From Cytophagaceae bacterium UBA7467 (GTDB taxonomy: Bacteria; Bacteroidota; Bacteroidia; Cytophagales; Spirosomataceae): a stretch of DNA of 64,000 nucleotides. Both the position numbers and the translations under genes were made by a program. Every line of letters begins with the position of its first letter. The stretch's first letter is position 1. Below the pieces are notes generated by a model. The model did no database searches and was not told where the DNA came from. It saw only the letters and a program-made list of their open reading frames with translations. This document shows, piece after piece, positions 7,459 through 17,368 of this stretch. The stretch is taken from NCBI GenBank assembly GCA_002479785.1, contig DLPD01000003.1:1-64000 (forward strand). Direction: 5' to 3'.

Positions 7459-8982
7459 ATGTCAGTTAAGAAAATTCAATCAGCCTTAATTTCGGTTTAT
7501 TACAAGGACGGTTTAGCGCCCATTATTCAAGAACTTCATCAAAACGGAGTGACACTCTATTCAACGGGAGGGACGCAGTCCTTCATCGAGGAATTAGGTA
7601 TTCCCGTGATTGCAGTGGAAGATTTAACGGGATACCCGTCGATCTTTGGCGGTCGCGTGAAGACTTTGCACCCGAAGGTTTTTGGTGGTATTCTACACCG
7701 TCGTGATTTAGCTTCTGATGTGGAGGTGGCTAAGCAGTACGATATCCCAGCATTGGATTTAGTGATGGTAGATTTATATCCGTTTGAAGAAACGGTGGCA
7801 TCAGGTGCTTCGGATGAGGATATTATTGAGAAAATTGACATTGGAGGTATTTCTTTAATCCGCGGTGGAGCTAAGAATTTTAACGATGTATTAATTGTTT
7901 CTTCACGTGAACAATATGCGGAGGTTTCAGCGATTTTCGCAGCACATGGTTCTACATCGACGACTTTAGAAGAGCGTAGACGCTTCGCAGGAAAGGCTTT
8001 CCAAGTTTCATCCCACTATGATGGTGCGATTCAACGTTATTTTGCAGGTCAAACCGCTGATTTAGCAAATTACACCACGTTGCCAGCGCATGGATTGCGT
8101 TATGGTGAGAATCCTCACCAACAGGGTAAATTCTACGGAGATTTAGCGGCCTTATTTGATAAATTACACGGCAAGGAACTCTCTTACAACAATTTAGTAG
8201 ACGTAGATGCCTGTTTGTCTTTATTAGACGAGTTTGCTGAAACGGCTTTCGTGATCATTAAGCACATGAATGCGTGTGGTGTGGCAACAGGAACCACGGT
8301 AAAAGAGGCATACGATAAAGCGCTATCTTGTGATCCTATTTCTGCCTTTGGTGGAGTGTTAGCGACAAACCATACGGTGGATAAAGCTGCGGCTGAATCC
8401 ATTAATCCATTGTTCTGTGAGATTTTAATTGCGCCAGACTTTACGGAGGAGGCTTTGGAAATCTTAAAGACGAAGAAAAACCGCATTTTATTGAAGCGTA
8501 ATCAAGTTGCTTTCCCTAAAGTAATGTTCAAAACGTTGTTGAACGGTGTTTTAGAGCAAGATAAAGATTTAGTAATGGAAGGTGTGGAAGATTTCAAGAC
8601 AGTAACCAAACGCATTCCTACAGAAGAGCAAAAACGTGCTCTAGCCTTCGCTTTGAAGATTTGTAAGCATACCAAGTCGAATACGATCATTTTAGCGAAT
8701 GACGGTCAGTTATTGGCTTCAGGAGTAGGCCAAACCTCGCGCGTGGATGCTTTAAAACAAGCGATTGACAAAGCAAAGGAATTTGGATTTGATTTAAACG
8801 GTGCGGTGATGGCTTCGGATGCCTTCTTCCCTTTCCCAGATTGTGTCGAAATAGCTGGGAAAGCCGGCATTGTGGCCGTTACACAGCCTGGCGGATCCAT
8901 TAAAGATCAAGATTCAATTGATTATTGCGATGCGAATAATTTAGCGATGGTCATGACGGGAATTCGTCACTTCAAACATTAG
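7459..8982 (+). CDS. purH: Bifunctional AICAR formyltransferase / IMP cyclohydrolase
   Basis: 507 residues, full length. The N-terminal MGS-like IMP cyclohydrolase domain (about 1-190) shows LYSTGGTQ, GGRVKTLHPKVFGGIL and a MVDLYPFEETV segment. The AICAR transformylase domain follows with RYGENPHQQGKFYG, IKHMNACGVATG (the Lys-His catalytic pair) and ends FPFPDCVEIAGKAGIVAVTQPGGSIKDQ...TGIRHFKH. It catalyses the last two steps of IMP synthesis in the cytoplasm. It has its own -7 box at 7428-7435 and no operon partner. Confidence 0.97.
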   Translation: MSVKKIQSALISVYYKDGLAPIIQELHQNGVTLYSTGGTQSFIEELGIPVIAVEDLTGYPSIFGGRVKTLHPKVFGGILHRRDLASDVEVAKQYDIPALDLVMVDLYPFEETVASGASDEDIIEKIDIGGISLIRGGAKNFNDVLIVSSREQYAEVSAIFAAHGSTSTTLEERRRFAGKAFQVSSHYDGAIQRYFAGQTADLANYTTLPAHGLRYGENPHQQGKFYGDLAALFDKLHGKELSYNNLVDVDACLSLLDEFAETAFVIIKHMNACGVATGTTVKEAYDKALSCDPISAFGGVLATNHTVDKAAAESINPLFCEILIAPDFTEEALEILKTKKNRILLKRNQVAFPKVMFKTLLNGVLEQDKDLVMEGVEDFKTVTKRIPTEEQKRALAFALKICKHTKSNTIILANDGQLLASGVGQTSRVDALKQAIDKAKEFGFDLNGAVMASDAFFPFPDCVEIAGKAGIVAVTQPGGSIKDQDSIDYCDANNLAMVMTGIRHFKH

Positions 8983-9011
8983 GATTATTCAGTTAAAAAC
9001 TTTATTTTTAA

Positions 9012-9026
9012 GGTTAAGAATTAACC
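9012..9026. other. Small palindrome in the gyrB leader
   Basis: ggttaa-gaa-ttaacc is a perfect 6-bp inverted repeat with a 3-base centre, about 50 bases before the gyrB start. It could be a protein-binding site; nothing in the window identifies the binder. Confidence 0.35.
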
Positions 9027-9076
9027 ATATTTCCGGGCGATTAAAAAGCTCGTTTTAACACACATTAAATTACATT

Positions 9077-11044
9077 ATGTCAGAAGCACAAGATACATCA
9101 GCTCAAGATCGGGCAAATTATGGTGCAGATAATATTCAAGTATTAGAGGGTTTAGAGGCGGTTCGTAAGCGTCCATCCATGTACATTGGTGATACCGGAT
9201 TTAAAGGTCTTCACCACTTGATTTGGGAGGTAGTTGATAACTCTATTGATGAGGCGTTAGCTGGTCATTGCGATATGATCAAAGTAACGATCAATACGGA
9301 TAATTCCATATTAGTAGAAGATAATGGTCGTGGTATCCCTACGGGAATGCACACGAAAGAGAAGCGTTCTGCTCTTGAGGTAGTAATGACCGTTCTTCAT
9401 GCCGGTGGTAAATTTGATAAAGACACTTACAAGGTATCAGGTGGTTTGCACGGTGTGGGGGTTTCATGTGTGAATGCACTTTCAACAGATTTAAAAGTAA
9501 CGGTTCATAGAGAAGGAAAAATTTTCCAACAAGAATACAAAATCGGTGTTCCTCAATATCCTGTTAAGGAAATTGGAACAACTGATCGTACCGGAACATC
9601 GGTTTTATTCAAACCAGATGAGACTATTTTCACCGTAACTGAATATAAATACGAAACAGTGGCAGGTCGTTTACGCGAATTGTCTTTCTTGAATGCAGGA
9701 ATTCGGGTGCAATTGACAGATTTACGTGAATTAGATGAGAATGGCGTCGCGAAAACCGAAGAATTCTATTCAGAGGGAGGTCTTCGCGAGTTTGTTACTT
9801 TCTTGGATTCTACACGTGAGCCATTGCTTTCTGAGCCTATCTACATGGAAGGGGATAAGAATGGGGTTCCCGTTCAAGTGGCGATGGTGTATAATACCTC
9901 TTACACAGAGAATGTGGTTTCGTATGTTAATAACATTAATACGATCGAAGGGGGTACGCACGTAGCAGGTTTCCGTGGTGCTTTGACACGTACGTTGAAA
10001 AACTACGCAGATAAATCAGGTGCCTTAGATAAATTAAAGATTGATATAGCGGGGGATGACTTCCGTGAAGGTTTGACAGCGGTTATCTCTGTTAAAGTAG
10101 CCGAGCCTCAGTTTGAGGGTCAAACGAAAACCAAATTAGGTAACGGTGAAGTGTCAGGTGCGGTTTCTGCAGCGATGTCTGATATGTTAGAGTCTTGGTT
10201 AGAAGAGCATCCTAAAGAGGCTCGTCAAATCGTAGCTAAAGTGATCTTAGCCGCTCAAGCGCGTCACGCTGCTCGTAAGGCACGTGAGATGGTTCAACGG
10301 AAGACGGTTTTAGGTTCGAACTCGTTGCCAGGTAAATTAGCCGATTGTTCAGATTCAGATCCAGAGACGTGCGAGATCTACTTGGTCGAAGGGGACTCTG
10401 CGGGCGGTACAGCAAAACAAGGCCGTAACCGTGCTTTCCAAGCGATCTTGCCTTTACGTGGTAAGATTTTGAACGTAGAGAAAGCTCAAGAATACCGTAT
10501 CTACGAAAACGAAGAGATTAAGAATATGATTACAGCACTGGGCGTTTCTTTCGGAAAAGAGGGAGATGAGCGTGCGTTGAATATGGATAAATTGCGTTAC
10601 CACAAAGTGATCATCATGACCGATGCGGACGTTGACGGTAGTCACATTCGTACTTTGATTTTAACGTTCTTCTTTCGTTATATGCGTGAATTAGTGGATC
10701 GTGGATGTATTTACATCGCACAGCCACCCTTATATCAAGTGAAAAAAGGACAGCAGGTGCGTTACGTTTGGACTGAAGATCAACGCGCTCAGGCTATTCA
10801 AGAATTAGCCGGTGGAGGTAAAGAGGACAGCGTAGGCGTACAACGTTACAAGGGTCTTGGAGAGATGAATGCAGAGCAATTGTGGGAGACTACAATGAAT
10901 CCAGAGTCTCGTACCTTGAAGCAAGTGACAGTGGAATCTGCGATTGAAGCTGATTTATTATTCTCCATGTTAATGGGAGATGAAGTGGCGCCACGTCGTG
11001 ATTTTATTGAAAAGAACGCGAAATACGCTAAAGTAGACGTTTAG
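9077..11044 (+). CDS. gyrB: DNA gyrase subunit B
   Basis: 655 residues, normal for Bacteroidota GyrB. The GHKL ATPase domain shows RKRPSMYIGD, EVVDNSIDEALAG, EDNGRGIPTG and GGLHGVGVSCVNALS. The transducer domain follows, then the TOPRIM region with YLVEGDSAGG, LPLRGKILNVEKA and DADVDGSHIRTLIL, and the tail QRYKGLGEMNAEQLWETTMNP. It supplies the ATPase and Mg-binding parts of the A2B2 supercoiling enzyme. A small gene follows after 1 base, then ppk1, so gyrB heads a tight transcription unit. Confidence 0.98.
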   Translation: MSEAQDTSAQDRANYGADNIQVLEGLEAVRKRPSMYIGDTGFKGLHHLIWEVVDNSIDEALAGHCDMIKVTINTDNSILVEDNGRGIPTGMHTKEKRSALEVVMTVLHAGGKFDKDTYKVSGGLHGVGVSCVNALSTDLKVTVHREGKIFQQEYKIGVPQYPVKEIGTTDRTGTSVLFKPDETIFTVTEYKYETVAGRLRELSFLNAGIRVQLTDLRELDENGVAKTEEFYSEGGLREFVTFLDSTREPLLSEPIYMEGDKNGVPVQVAMVYNTSYTENVVSYVNNINTIEGGTHVAGFRGALTRTLKNYADKSGALDKLKIDIAGDDFREGLTAVISVKVAEPQFEGQTKTKLGNGEVSGAVSAAMSDMLESWLEEHPKEARQIVAKVILAAQARHAARKAREMVQRKTVLGSNSLPGKLADCSDSDPETCEIYLVEGDSAGGTAKQGRNRAFQAILPLRGKILNVEKAQEYRIYENEEIKNMITALGVSFGKEGDERALNMDKLRYHKVIIMTDADVDGSHIRTLILTFFFRYMRELVDRGCIYIAQPPLYQVKKGQQVRYVWTEDQRAQAIQELAGGGKEDSVGVQRYKGLGEMNAEQLWETTMNPESRTLKQVTVESAIEADLLFSMLMGDEVAPRRDFIEKNAKYAKVDV

Positions 11045-11045
11045 G

Positions 11046-11264
11046 ATGAATTTTGATTTCAAGTCCTATCATTTGCGTGGCATTCACGCGGAGACGCTAG
11101 AGGAAAAGCAAAAGATCAATCAGGAATTGAAAGACTTTTACAATTCCTTAACAGAGGAGGACAAGCGCTTGTTTAACTTAGAACTTCAGAAATTTTTGGC
11201 CACAGAAATGGGGCGTCTAGGTTCTGATTACCAAGCCATTAAAAATCAAATTCCGACAGAATAA
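11046..11264 (+). CDS. Small conserved-looking hypothetical protein
   Basis: 72 residues. The ATG lies 1 base after the gyrB stop, so it is probably translationally coupled to gyrB. The sequence (MNFDFKSYHLRGIHAETLEEK...FYNSLTEEDKRLFNLELQKFLATEMGRLGSD) is charged and predicted to be helical, without signal peptide or membrane segment. I do not recognise a family. Codon use resembles its neighbours and the frame is intact, which supports a real gene. Function unknown. Confidence 0.7.
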   Translation: MNFDFKSYHLRGIHAETLEEKQKINQELKDFYNSLTEEDKRLFNLELQKFLATEMGRLGSDYQAIKNQIPTE

Positions 11265-11302
11265 TATGAGTGAATTAGATAAAATACTGAAACACGATGA
11301 GT

Positions 11303-11340
11303 CAAAAGATTCCCTTACCGGGAATCTTTTGTCTTTACTT
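11303..11340 (+). terminator. Terminator-like hairpin after the gyrB unit
   Basis: Perfect 12-bp stem: 11303-11314 (caaaagattccc) with 11320-11331 (gggaatcttttg), 5-base loop, followed by a T-rich tail. It lies after the small gene's stop and before the ppk1 domain starts, which argues that ppk1 translation begins downstream at 11368. Confidence 0.6.
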
Positions 11341-11367
11341 ACGCCTACGAATTGGAAAATTAATCTG

Positions 11368-13542
11368 ATGGCTCCTCGTGAGCAGAATCGGAAGGTGGAT
11401 AAGTCGACCCAAAAGTCGAATGATACCATCTCGAAATCAAAATTCATCTCCCGTGATTTATCGTGGTTAAAGTTTGATGAGCGTGTATTAGATCAAGCGC
11501 GTGATACGTCTAAGTCCCTTTTTGATCGATTGAAATTCTTAGCGATTACAGCCTCTAATTTAGATGAATTTTTTACCATCCGAATGGGATCATTGTATAA
11601 TTATATTGATTTAGGGAAAGAGAGGACGGATTATTGCGGATTGCGCGAGGTACCCTTTAAGCAGGCTATTATTAATGGTGCCCAGGAGTTTACTCAGGAA
11701 AAGCACCGCCTTTTTATGGAGGAAATCTTGCCTTTGTTTCCTGAAAATGGTCTTTTATTAGCTTGTTTGGATGATTTAGACGAGGAGGAAAAAGAAGAAG
11801 TTGCCACCTATTTTCAGCGGACGATTTATCCGATGTTAACACCAATGGTGTTCGATCATACGCATACATTTCCCAGTTTATTGGCGAAAACCTTGATTTT
11901 TGGGGTAGTGACGGTGGGACTCTCGGATAAGAAAAAGACGCGAAACGAGCGGGAGCAAAAGATTTCTTTTGTGCAGATTCCATTAAATCTACAACGTTTT
12001 TATGTAATCGAAAGAGAGGATAAAGTATTGTTTATCCCGATTGAAGAGATCATACGACATCATTTGCAAGTACTCTACAGGAATGTAGAGATTGAATCGA
12101 CGACATTGTTCCGCATCACGCGTAATGGGGATTTTGATTTAGTGGAGCATGAGGATTCAGATACGGATTTTGTGGATGAGGTGAAGAAGAAGATTAAGGA
12201 CCGTCGTTTAGGTCGTGTGACGCGTGTGGAGGTGGAGAAATTTCATTCGGATTTCTTGTTGACAGAAATGTTAAAACGTTGGAATCTAGAGCGTTCGGAT
12301 ATCTTTGTTAAGAATTCCATTTTGGATTTTACGTGTTTTTGGCAAATACTAAAACACGCAGAATTTAAGACTCAAATGGCTGTAAACCCGGCAGTGGTTC
12401 CGGCTTTAGGTCTGAAATCGGTGGCGATTGATGACATTTTCGATACGATTAAACGAGGCGATATATTATTACACCATCCCTACAATAATTTTGAGCCTGT
12501 TATTCAATTATTAGAGCAGGCTGCGGATGATCCTAAAGTCTTAGCGATTAAAATTACCTTGTACCGTATTTCTAAAAACTCCCGTATTTCGAGCGCTTTA
12601 TTGCGCGCTGCGGAGCAAGGAAAACACGTTTCGGTCTTGTTTGAGGTAAAGGCACGTTTCGATGAAGAGAATAATATTAAGGAGGCGACGAAACTGCAAA
12701 AAGCTGGATGCTTTGTTATTTATGGTATTCCGGGGTTGAAAACGCATACGAAATTGCTTCAAGTGATTCGTAACGAGGGTAATCACGTGGTAAGTTATGC
12801 TCACCTTTCCTCAGGAAATTACAATGAGGATACGGCTAAATTATATACGGATATAGGTCTTTTAACAACGGATACAAGGATTACTCAAGATATTTCAGAA
12901 TTCTTTAATGTAATTACGGGGCATTCGATGCCCACTCATTACGAACATTTGATTACGGCGCCACGCGATATGCGGAACCGTTTAATCGAAATGATTGAAA
13001 ATGAAGTGAAAAATCTCAAAGAAGGATTACCTGCGGGCATTTGCTGGAAGATTAACTCTTTGCAGGATCTAAAGACCATGGAAGCTCTTTATAAGGCTTC
13101 ACAAGCGGGTTTACCGGTTCTTTTGATTGTACGAGGAATCTGTTGTATTCGTCCACAACGGAAAGGTTTGTCGGAAAATATTTTCATTAAATCGATTGTA
13201 GGGGAGTATTTAGAACATACGCGATTGTATTACTTCCATAATGCTGGGGATCCTAAAATCTATGGGGGTAGCGCAGACGTCATGGTTCGAAGCTTTGACA
13301 GACGTATTGAATCCTTATTTGAATTAGTGAATACCCGTGCAAAGAAACTGGCTATTACCATTTTAGATTGGAATTTACGTGATACAAAGAATTCCTATGA
13401 GATGCAGGAAGATGGTACGTATTGGAAGATTGAGAGTGATGAGCCTTTTGATATTCACACGAAATTTTATGAATTAAAAGAAGAGGATTTGGTTGAGGGC
13501 TTAGCTTTTGATAAATTTACGGTTAGCCTAGAAACAAAATAG
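11368..13542 (+). CDS. ppk1: Polyphosphate kinase 1
   Basis: 724 residues from ATG 11368; the frame is open back to an ATG at 11266, but that extension contains a terminator-like hairpin and does not resemble the family. The conserved part opens with KFISRDLSWLKFDERVLDQA and SNLDEFFTIRMG (N-terminal and head domains). The two PLD-like catalytic domains show HHPYNNFEPVIQLL, the autophosphorylated histidine context LKTHTKLLQVIR, SSGNYNEDTAKLYTDIGL and a second His/Arg-rich IYGGSADVMVRSFDRRIE. PPK1 reversibly transfers the gamma phosphate of ATP onto polyphosphate. It follows the gyrB unit, but probably has its own start of transcription. Confidence 0.93.
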   Translation: MAPREQNRKVDKSTQKSNDTISKSKFISRDLSWLKFDERVLDQARDTSKSLFDRLKFLAITASNLDEFFTIRMGSLYNYIDLGKERTDYCGLREVPFKQAIINGAQEFTQEKHRLFMEEILPLFPENGLLLACLDDLDEEEKEEVATYFQRTIYPMLTPMVFDHTHTFPSLLAKTLIFGVVTVGLSDKKKTRNEREQKISFVQIPLNLQRFYVIEREDKVLFIPIEEIIRHHLQVLYRNVEIESTTLFRITRNGDFDLVEHEDSDTDFVDEVKKKIKDRRLGRVTRVEVEKFHSDFLLTEMLKRWNLERSDIFVKNSILDFTCFWQILKHAEFKTQMAVNPAVVPALGLKSVAIDDIFDTIKRGDILLHHPYNNFEPVIQLLEQAADDPKVLAIKITLYRISKNSRISSALLRAAEQGKHVSVLFEVKARFDEENNIKEATKLQKAGCFVIYGIPGLKTHTKLLQVIRNEGNHVVSYAHLSSGNYNEDTAKLYTDIGLLTTDTRITQDISEFFNVITGHSMPTHYEHLITAPRDMRNRLIEMIENEVKNLKEGLPAGICWKINSLQDLKTMEALYKASQAGLPVLLIVRGICCIRPQRKGLSENIFIKSIVGEYLEHTRLYYFHNAGDPKIYGGSADVMVRSFDRRIESLFELVNTRAKKLAITILDWNLRDTKNSYEMQEDGTYWKIESDEPFDIHTKFYELKEEDLVEGLAFDKFTVSLETK

Positions 13543-13566
13543 GCAGATTACACCAACAAATAACAC

Positions 13567-14805
13567 ATGGAGAGATTTACAGGATTGCTCGGTATCGTAT
13601 TGATTTTGGGCGTATCATTTTTGATGTCGAATAACCGAAAAGCAATCAACTACCGGACAGTAGGTGTGGGCCTTTTATTGCAAATAATGTTAGCGGTCTT
13701 TATCTTAAAGACAGAGGTAGGCCAAAACCTCTTCCAATGGTTAGGCGACTCTATTAATACCCTGTTAGGGCAAGCAGATAAAGGGGCTCAGTTTGTATTT
13801 GGGTCTTTAGTAAATCGGGACTTAATGATCAAGGCCTTTGGTCCAGGAAACGATTATATTTTCTTTTTCAAAGTAGTTCCTACGATCATTTTTGTAGCTG
13901 TATTAGTCAATATGTTCTACCATCTAGGCATTTTGCAACGTGTCGTTTCCTTCATGGGAAAAGGCGTTCATTGGCTGATGGGAGTGAGTGGGGCAGAGGC
14001 ACTCTCAAATGTGGCGTCCACTTTTGTGGGGCAAGTAGAGGCACAAATTATGATCAAGCCCTACTTGAAAAATATGACGAATTCAGAGTTGATGGCTTCC
14101 ATGACGGGTTCATTCGCCTGTATCGCAGGGGGTGTGATGGCTGTTTATATCTCTTTAGGCGTTCCGGCAGCGTATTTATTGGCAGCTAGTTTAATGGCAG
14201 CACCGGGTGCCTTAGTCATCTCTAAAATTATGTTCCCGGAGACAGAAAAATCGGAAACGGAAGGCGAAGTAAAACTTGAATTATCCAAAACACATGCAAA
14301 TTTAGTGGATGCAATTGCGGCAGGGGCCAGTGAGGGTTTGAAAGTAGGTATGAATGTGATTGCAATGTTGATTGGATTTATTGCTTTGATCGCTTTAGTA
14401 GATTTAGGTTTAGGACACATTGGTGCTTGGATTAATTATCCCTCATTATCGATGAATACCATTTTAGGTAAAGTTTTCTCTGTGTTTGCTTTTGCCATGG
14501 GGGTTCCGGCACAAGATATCGAAGTTGCGGGTGCCTTGATGGGAAAGAAAATGGTGGTGAATGAATTCGTAGCCTATTTAGATATGGTTAACTTGAAAGG
14601 CACATTGGATCCTAAAACGATAGCGATTACGAGCTTTGCTTTGTGTGGCTTTGCGAATTTTTCATCGGTTGCGATCCAAATCGGGGGCATCGGTGAATTA
14701 GCACCATCTCGTCGTTCTGATTTAGCGAAATTAGGCTTTAAAGCCCTGATTGCAGGTACTTTGGCCTCTTATTTATCAGCAACGTTAGCTGGTTTATTAT
14801 TGTAA
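13567..14805 (+). CDS. Concentrative nucleoside transporter (NupC/CNT family)
   Basis: 412 residues, mostly hydrophobic, about ten membrane segments. CNT family signatures are present: FVFGSLV near residue 75, IIFVAVLVNMFYHLGILQ, GVSGAEALSNVASTFVGQVEAQIMIKPYL, MTGSFACIAGGVMAVYI and the C-terminal SFALCGFANFSSVAIQIGGIGELAPSRR. These carriers import nucleosides with H+ or Na+. The gene stops 1 base before dnaG, so the two are probably cotranscribed. Confidence 0.93.
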   Translation: MERFTGLLGIVLILGVSFLMSNNRKAINYRTVGVGLLLQIMLAVFILKTEVGQNLFQWLGDSINTLLGQADKGAQFVFGSLVNRDLMIKAFGPGNDYIFFFKVVPTIIFVAVLVNMFYHLGILQRVVSFMGKGVHWLMGVSGAEALSNVASTFVGQVEAQIMIKPYLKNMTNSELMASMTGSFACIAGGVMAVYISLGVPAAYLLAASLMAAPGALVISKIMFPETEKSETEGEVKLELSKTHANLVDAIAAGASEGLKVGMNVIAMLIGFIALIALVDLGLGHIGAWINYPSLSMNTILGKVFSVFAFAMGVPAQDIEVAGALMGKKMVVNEFVAYLDMVNLKGTLDPKTIAITSFALCGFANFSSVAIQIGGIGELAPSRRSDLAKLGFKALIAGTLASYLSATLAGLLL

Positions 14806-14806
14806 T

Positions 14807-16759
14807 ATGCGCATTGATCCCGAGACCGTCGAGCGAATAAAGCAAACGGCTGCGGTTGCAGACGTGATTGGGGATTATGTGACGATAAAAAAGAAAGGCG
14901 CAAACTATTGGGCTTGCTGTCCTTTCCATGGAGAAAAGACTCCTTCCTTCTCTATTTCCCCTGCCAAAGGAATCTACAAATGTTTTGGTTGTGGTAAAGC
15001 AGGCGATTCCGTGCGTTTCATCATGGATATGGAAGGCCTGGGTTATGGAGAGGCTTTACGTCATTTAGCCAAAAAATATGGCATCGACATCCAAGAGGAG
15101 GAAATGACAGACGACCAGCTCGTTCGTCAAAACGAACGCGAAAGTCTTTTAATTATCCTCGAATACGCCAAAGAATTCTTCAAAAAACAATTATACGAGA
15201 CAGACGAGGGTAAATCCATCGCTCTTCCTTACTTCAAAGAACGCGGTTTCTCGGATGCCACTTTGCAATCATTTGACTTAGGTTACAGCCCGGAGGCCTG
15301 GGATGCTTTCTTGAAAGCGGCCCTCAAGCAAGGTTTTTCTCAAGAAATCATTGAAAAAGCGGGTTTAGTCACCCAAAAGAACGACGATGGAAAGGTCTAC
15401 GATCGTTTCCGGAACCGTGTTATCTTCCCGATTCACAATGTTTCAGGAAAGATTATCGCTTTTGGCGCGCGTATTTTACGAAATGACGCAAAGAATCAAG
15501 CAAAGTACTTGAACTCTCCAGAAACGGAAGTCTACCACAAATCCGCTACTTTATATGGCATATCACAAGCGAAGAATGAGATCCGTGCGAAGGACGTTTG
15601 CTATTTAGTAGAGGGCTATACCGATGTTATTTCCTTGCACCAAGCCGGAATTAAAAATGTCGTTGCTTCCTCTGGAACCTCTTTGACCATCGAACAGATT
15701 AAGTTAATTGGTCGATTTACTCAGCATGTGACGGTTTTATACGATGGGGATTCGGCGGGTATCAAGGCTGCATTGCGCGGGATGGATTTGATCTTGGAAG
15801 AAGGCTTGCAAGTGAATTTAGTCGTATTCCCGGAAGGAAATGACCCAGACTCCTTTGTTCGTAAGATCGGTTCTGAGGCCTTTATTGAGTATATCAAAAA
15901 AGAAGCAAAAGATGTCATCTCGTTCCAAGCGAATCTGTTCAAAGAAGAAGCAGGCGACGATCCTTTCAAAAAAGCAGAGATGATCAAAGAAATGGTGCAG
16001 TCCATTTCGAAAATCCCGGATGCCATTCAACGGAGTCTTTTTATTCAAAAGACCGCGACGATGATGCGGATGGATGAAGATGTTCTTTTAGCGGAATTGA
16101 ATAAGATTCAGCTGAAAAAAATGAAAGGGGCTAGTTCCGATCCTCAGCAACTATCTGCACAGCAATATGCCGAAATACGTGATTTAATCGAACCTGTTCC
16201 TGCAGAGCAGCCGGCGGAGATACAAAACTTAGCGTATTACCAAGAATTAGAATGCGTACGACTTTTAATCAATTATGGGCATTTGGAAATCAATCCAGCA
16301 AAAGCTCCGGGTTTAACCGTTGTCCATTATTTGATTGATGAATTAGAAGGAACCGTTTTCCAAACGCCTTTATTCGTTCGAATTCTAGATTTATGTAAGC
16401 AGGAATTTGCAGCTCATCGGGCGCCTAAACCCGATTTCTTTTTGCATCATGCTGACGAGGAGATTCAATCTTTCTCGATTACTATATCTTCCGATAAGCA
16501 CTCTGTTTCATCAGAGTGGAAAGATAAGCATGAAATTCGCGTGAATACGGACGAAGAAATGCTGGAAGATTTAGCCTATAAAAATGTACTGCGTTTACGA
16601 AAAGTATACAACGATCAGCATTTACAAGAGATTTTAAACCAATTAGATTCGTTGAGTGCAGATTCATCTGAAATGGATGAAGTGTTGCTTGAATTCATCC
16701 GTTTGAAGGAAATTCAGAAAAATATTTCCCAGGAATTGGGTACTGTTATTGAAAAATAG
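14807..16759 (+). CDS. dnaG: DNA primase
   Basis: 650 residues. N-terminal CHC2 zinc finger (CCPFHGEKTPSFSISPAKG followed by CFGCGKAGD), then the primase core and TOPRIM domain with KYLNSPETEVYHKSATLYG, VEGYTDVISLHQAGIKNVVASSGT and LYDGDSAGIKAALRG. The C-terminal helical region (from about 440) would bind the replicative helicase and is less conserved. The start at 14807 is 1 base after the transporter stop. Synthesises the RNA primers for replication. Confidence 0.97.
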   Translation: MRIDPETVERIKQTAAVADVIGDYVTIKKKGANYWACCPFHGEKTPSFSISPAKGIYKCFGCGKAGDSVRFIMDMEGLGYGEALRHLAKKYGIDIQEEEMTDDQLVRQNERESLLIILEYAKEFFKKQLYETDEGKSIALPYFKERGFSDATLQSFDLGYSPEAWDAFLKAALKQGFSQEIIEKAGLVTQKNDDGKVYDRFRNRVIFPIHNVSGKIIAFGARILRNDAKNQAKYLNSPETEVYHKSATLYGISQAKNEIRAKDVCYLVEGYTDVISLHQAGIKNVVASSGTSLTIEQIKLIGRFTQHVTVLYDGDSAGIKAALRGMDLILEEGLQVNLVVFPEGNDPDSFVRKIGSEAFIEYIKKEAKDVISFQANLFKEEAGDDPFKKAEMIKEMVQSISKIPDAIQRSLFIQKTATMMRMDEDVLLAELNKIQLKKMKGASSDPQQLSAQQYAEIRDLIEPVPAEQPAEIQNLAYYQELECVRLLINYGHLEINPAKAPGLTVVHYLIDELEGTVFQTPLFVRILDLCKQEFAAHRAPKPDFFLHHADEEIQSFSITISSDKHSVSSEWKDKHEIRVNTDEEMLEDLAYKNVLRLRKVYNDQHLQEILNQLDSLSADSSEMDEVLLEFIRLKEIQKNISQELGTVIEK

Positions 16760-16761
16760 CC

Positions 16762-16769
16762 TATTTTTG
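16762..16769 (+). promoter_or_regulatory. -7 box overlapping a small palindrome after dnaG
   Basis: TATTTTTG fits TAnnTTTG and ends 7 bases before the ATG at 16777. It overlaps a palindrome at 16752-16768 (aaaaatag-c-ctattttt) that includes the dnaG stop. No -33 box at a convincing spacing. Confidence 0.4.
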
Positions 16770-16776
16770 ACATTAA

Positions 16777-17295
16777 ATGAAGAAAATACTTGCCATAATG
16801 CTATTCTCTGTGCTGCTTTACCAAGCAGGCGGTTTCGCATTGCAGTATTTATCAGAGGGCAACCCTGTTGCGATTGATCCAGAAACGGAAGAGACTGTAG
16901 TCGTTAAAATTCCGATCAATTTGCCTTACCAAACGGATTGGGTATCTTCAGAAGAAGTAGAGGGTTCTGTTCGCCAAGGAGATGAATTCTACGAAATGAA
17001 GGAGCGCAAGGTAGAAAATGATACCTTGGTGACGGTGATGGTGAAAGACCGCAATGCTCGTGAAAACTTCTTTGATTTAGCAGAGCAAGTAAATGAACAT
17101 TTGAACGATGAACCGGGTTCTACACCTGCTAAAACAAAATTAATCAATACCCTGGTGAAAGAATATTGTGCACAGTCTGCTGGCTGGGTTCTCTATATAA
17201 TGGAATGGCCTACTTCAATCGAAGCTCCCGTTCATCCTATTTTATCTACTCAGGACATCTCGTCTGATTTTTTCTCGCCCCCACGGCAAGCTTAA
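16777..17295 (+). CDS. Conserved Bacteroidota hypothetical envelope protein
   Basis: 172 residues. An N-terminal hydrophobic segment (MKKILAIMLFSVLLYQAGGF) acts as signal or anchor. The rest is polar, with the motif IKIPINLPYQTDW-like VKIPINLPYQTDWVSSEEVEG, a YEMKERKVENDTLVTVMV strand pair and a proline-rich end (DFFSPPRQA). I recall similar proteins in Bacteroidota, often beside outer-membrane transport genes, but no function is established. A possible promoter lies just upstream. The next gene, encoding a barrel-like protein, starts 73 bases downstream. Confidence 0.7.
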   Translation: MKKILAIMLFSVLLYQAGGFALQYLSEGNPVAIDPETEETVVVKIPINLPYQTDWVSSEEVEGSVRQGDEFYEMKERKVENDTLVTVMVKDRNARENFFDLAEQVNEHLNDEPGSTPAKTKLINTLVKEYCAQSAGWVLYIMEWPTSIEAPVHPILSTQDISSDFFSPPRQA

Positions 17296-17368
17296 TTTTT
17301 CTTTAATTCTTTTTTTCCTTGGATAATTCTGTCCCAGGATATCATGTATTATTTAAAAATTAAGCAAA

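Noticed and set aside
9735..9965. Alternative-frame ORFs within gyrB and other long genes
   Set aside because: They are shadows of genes with clear family motifs and have no independent start signals.
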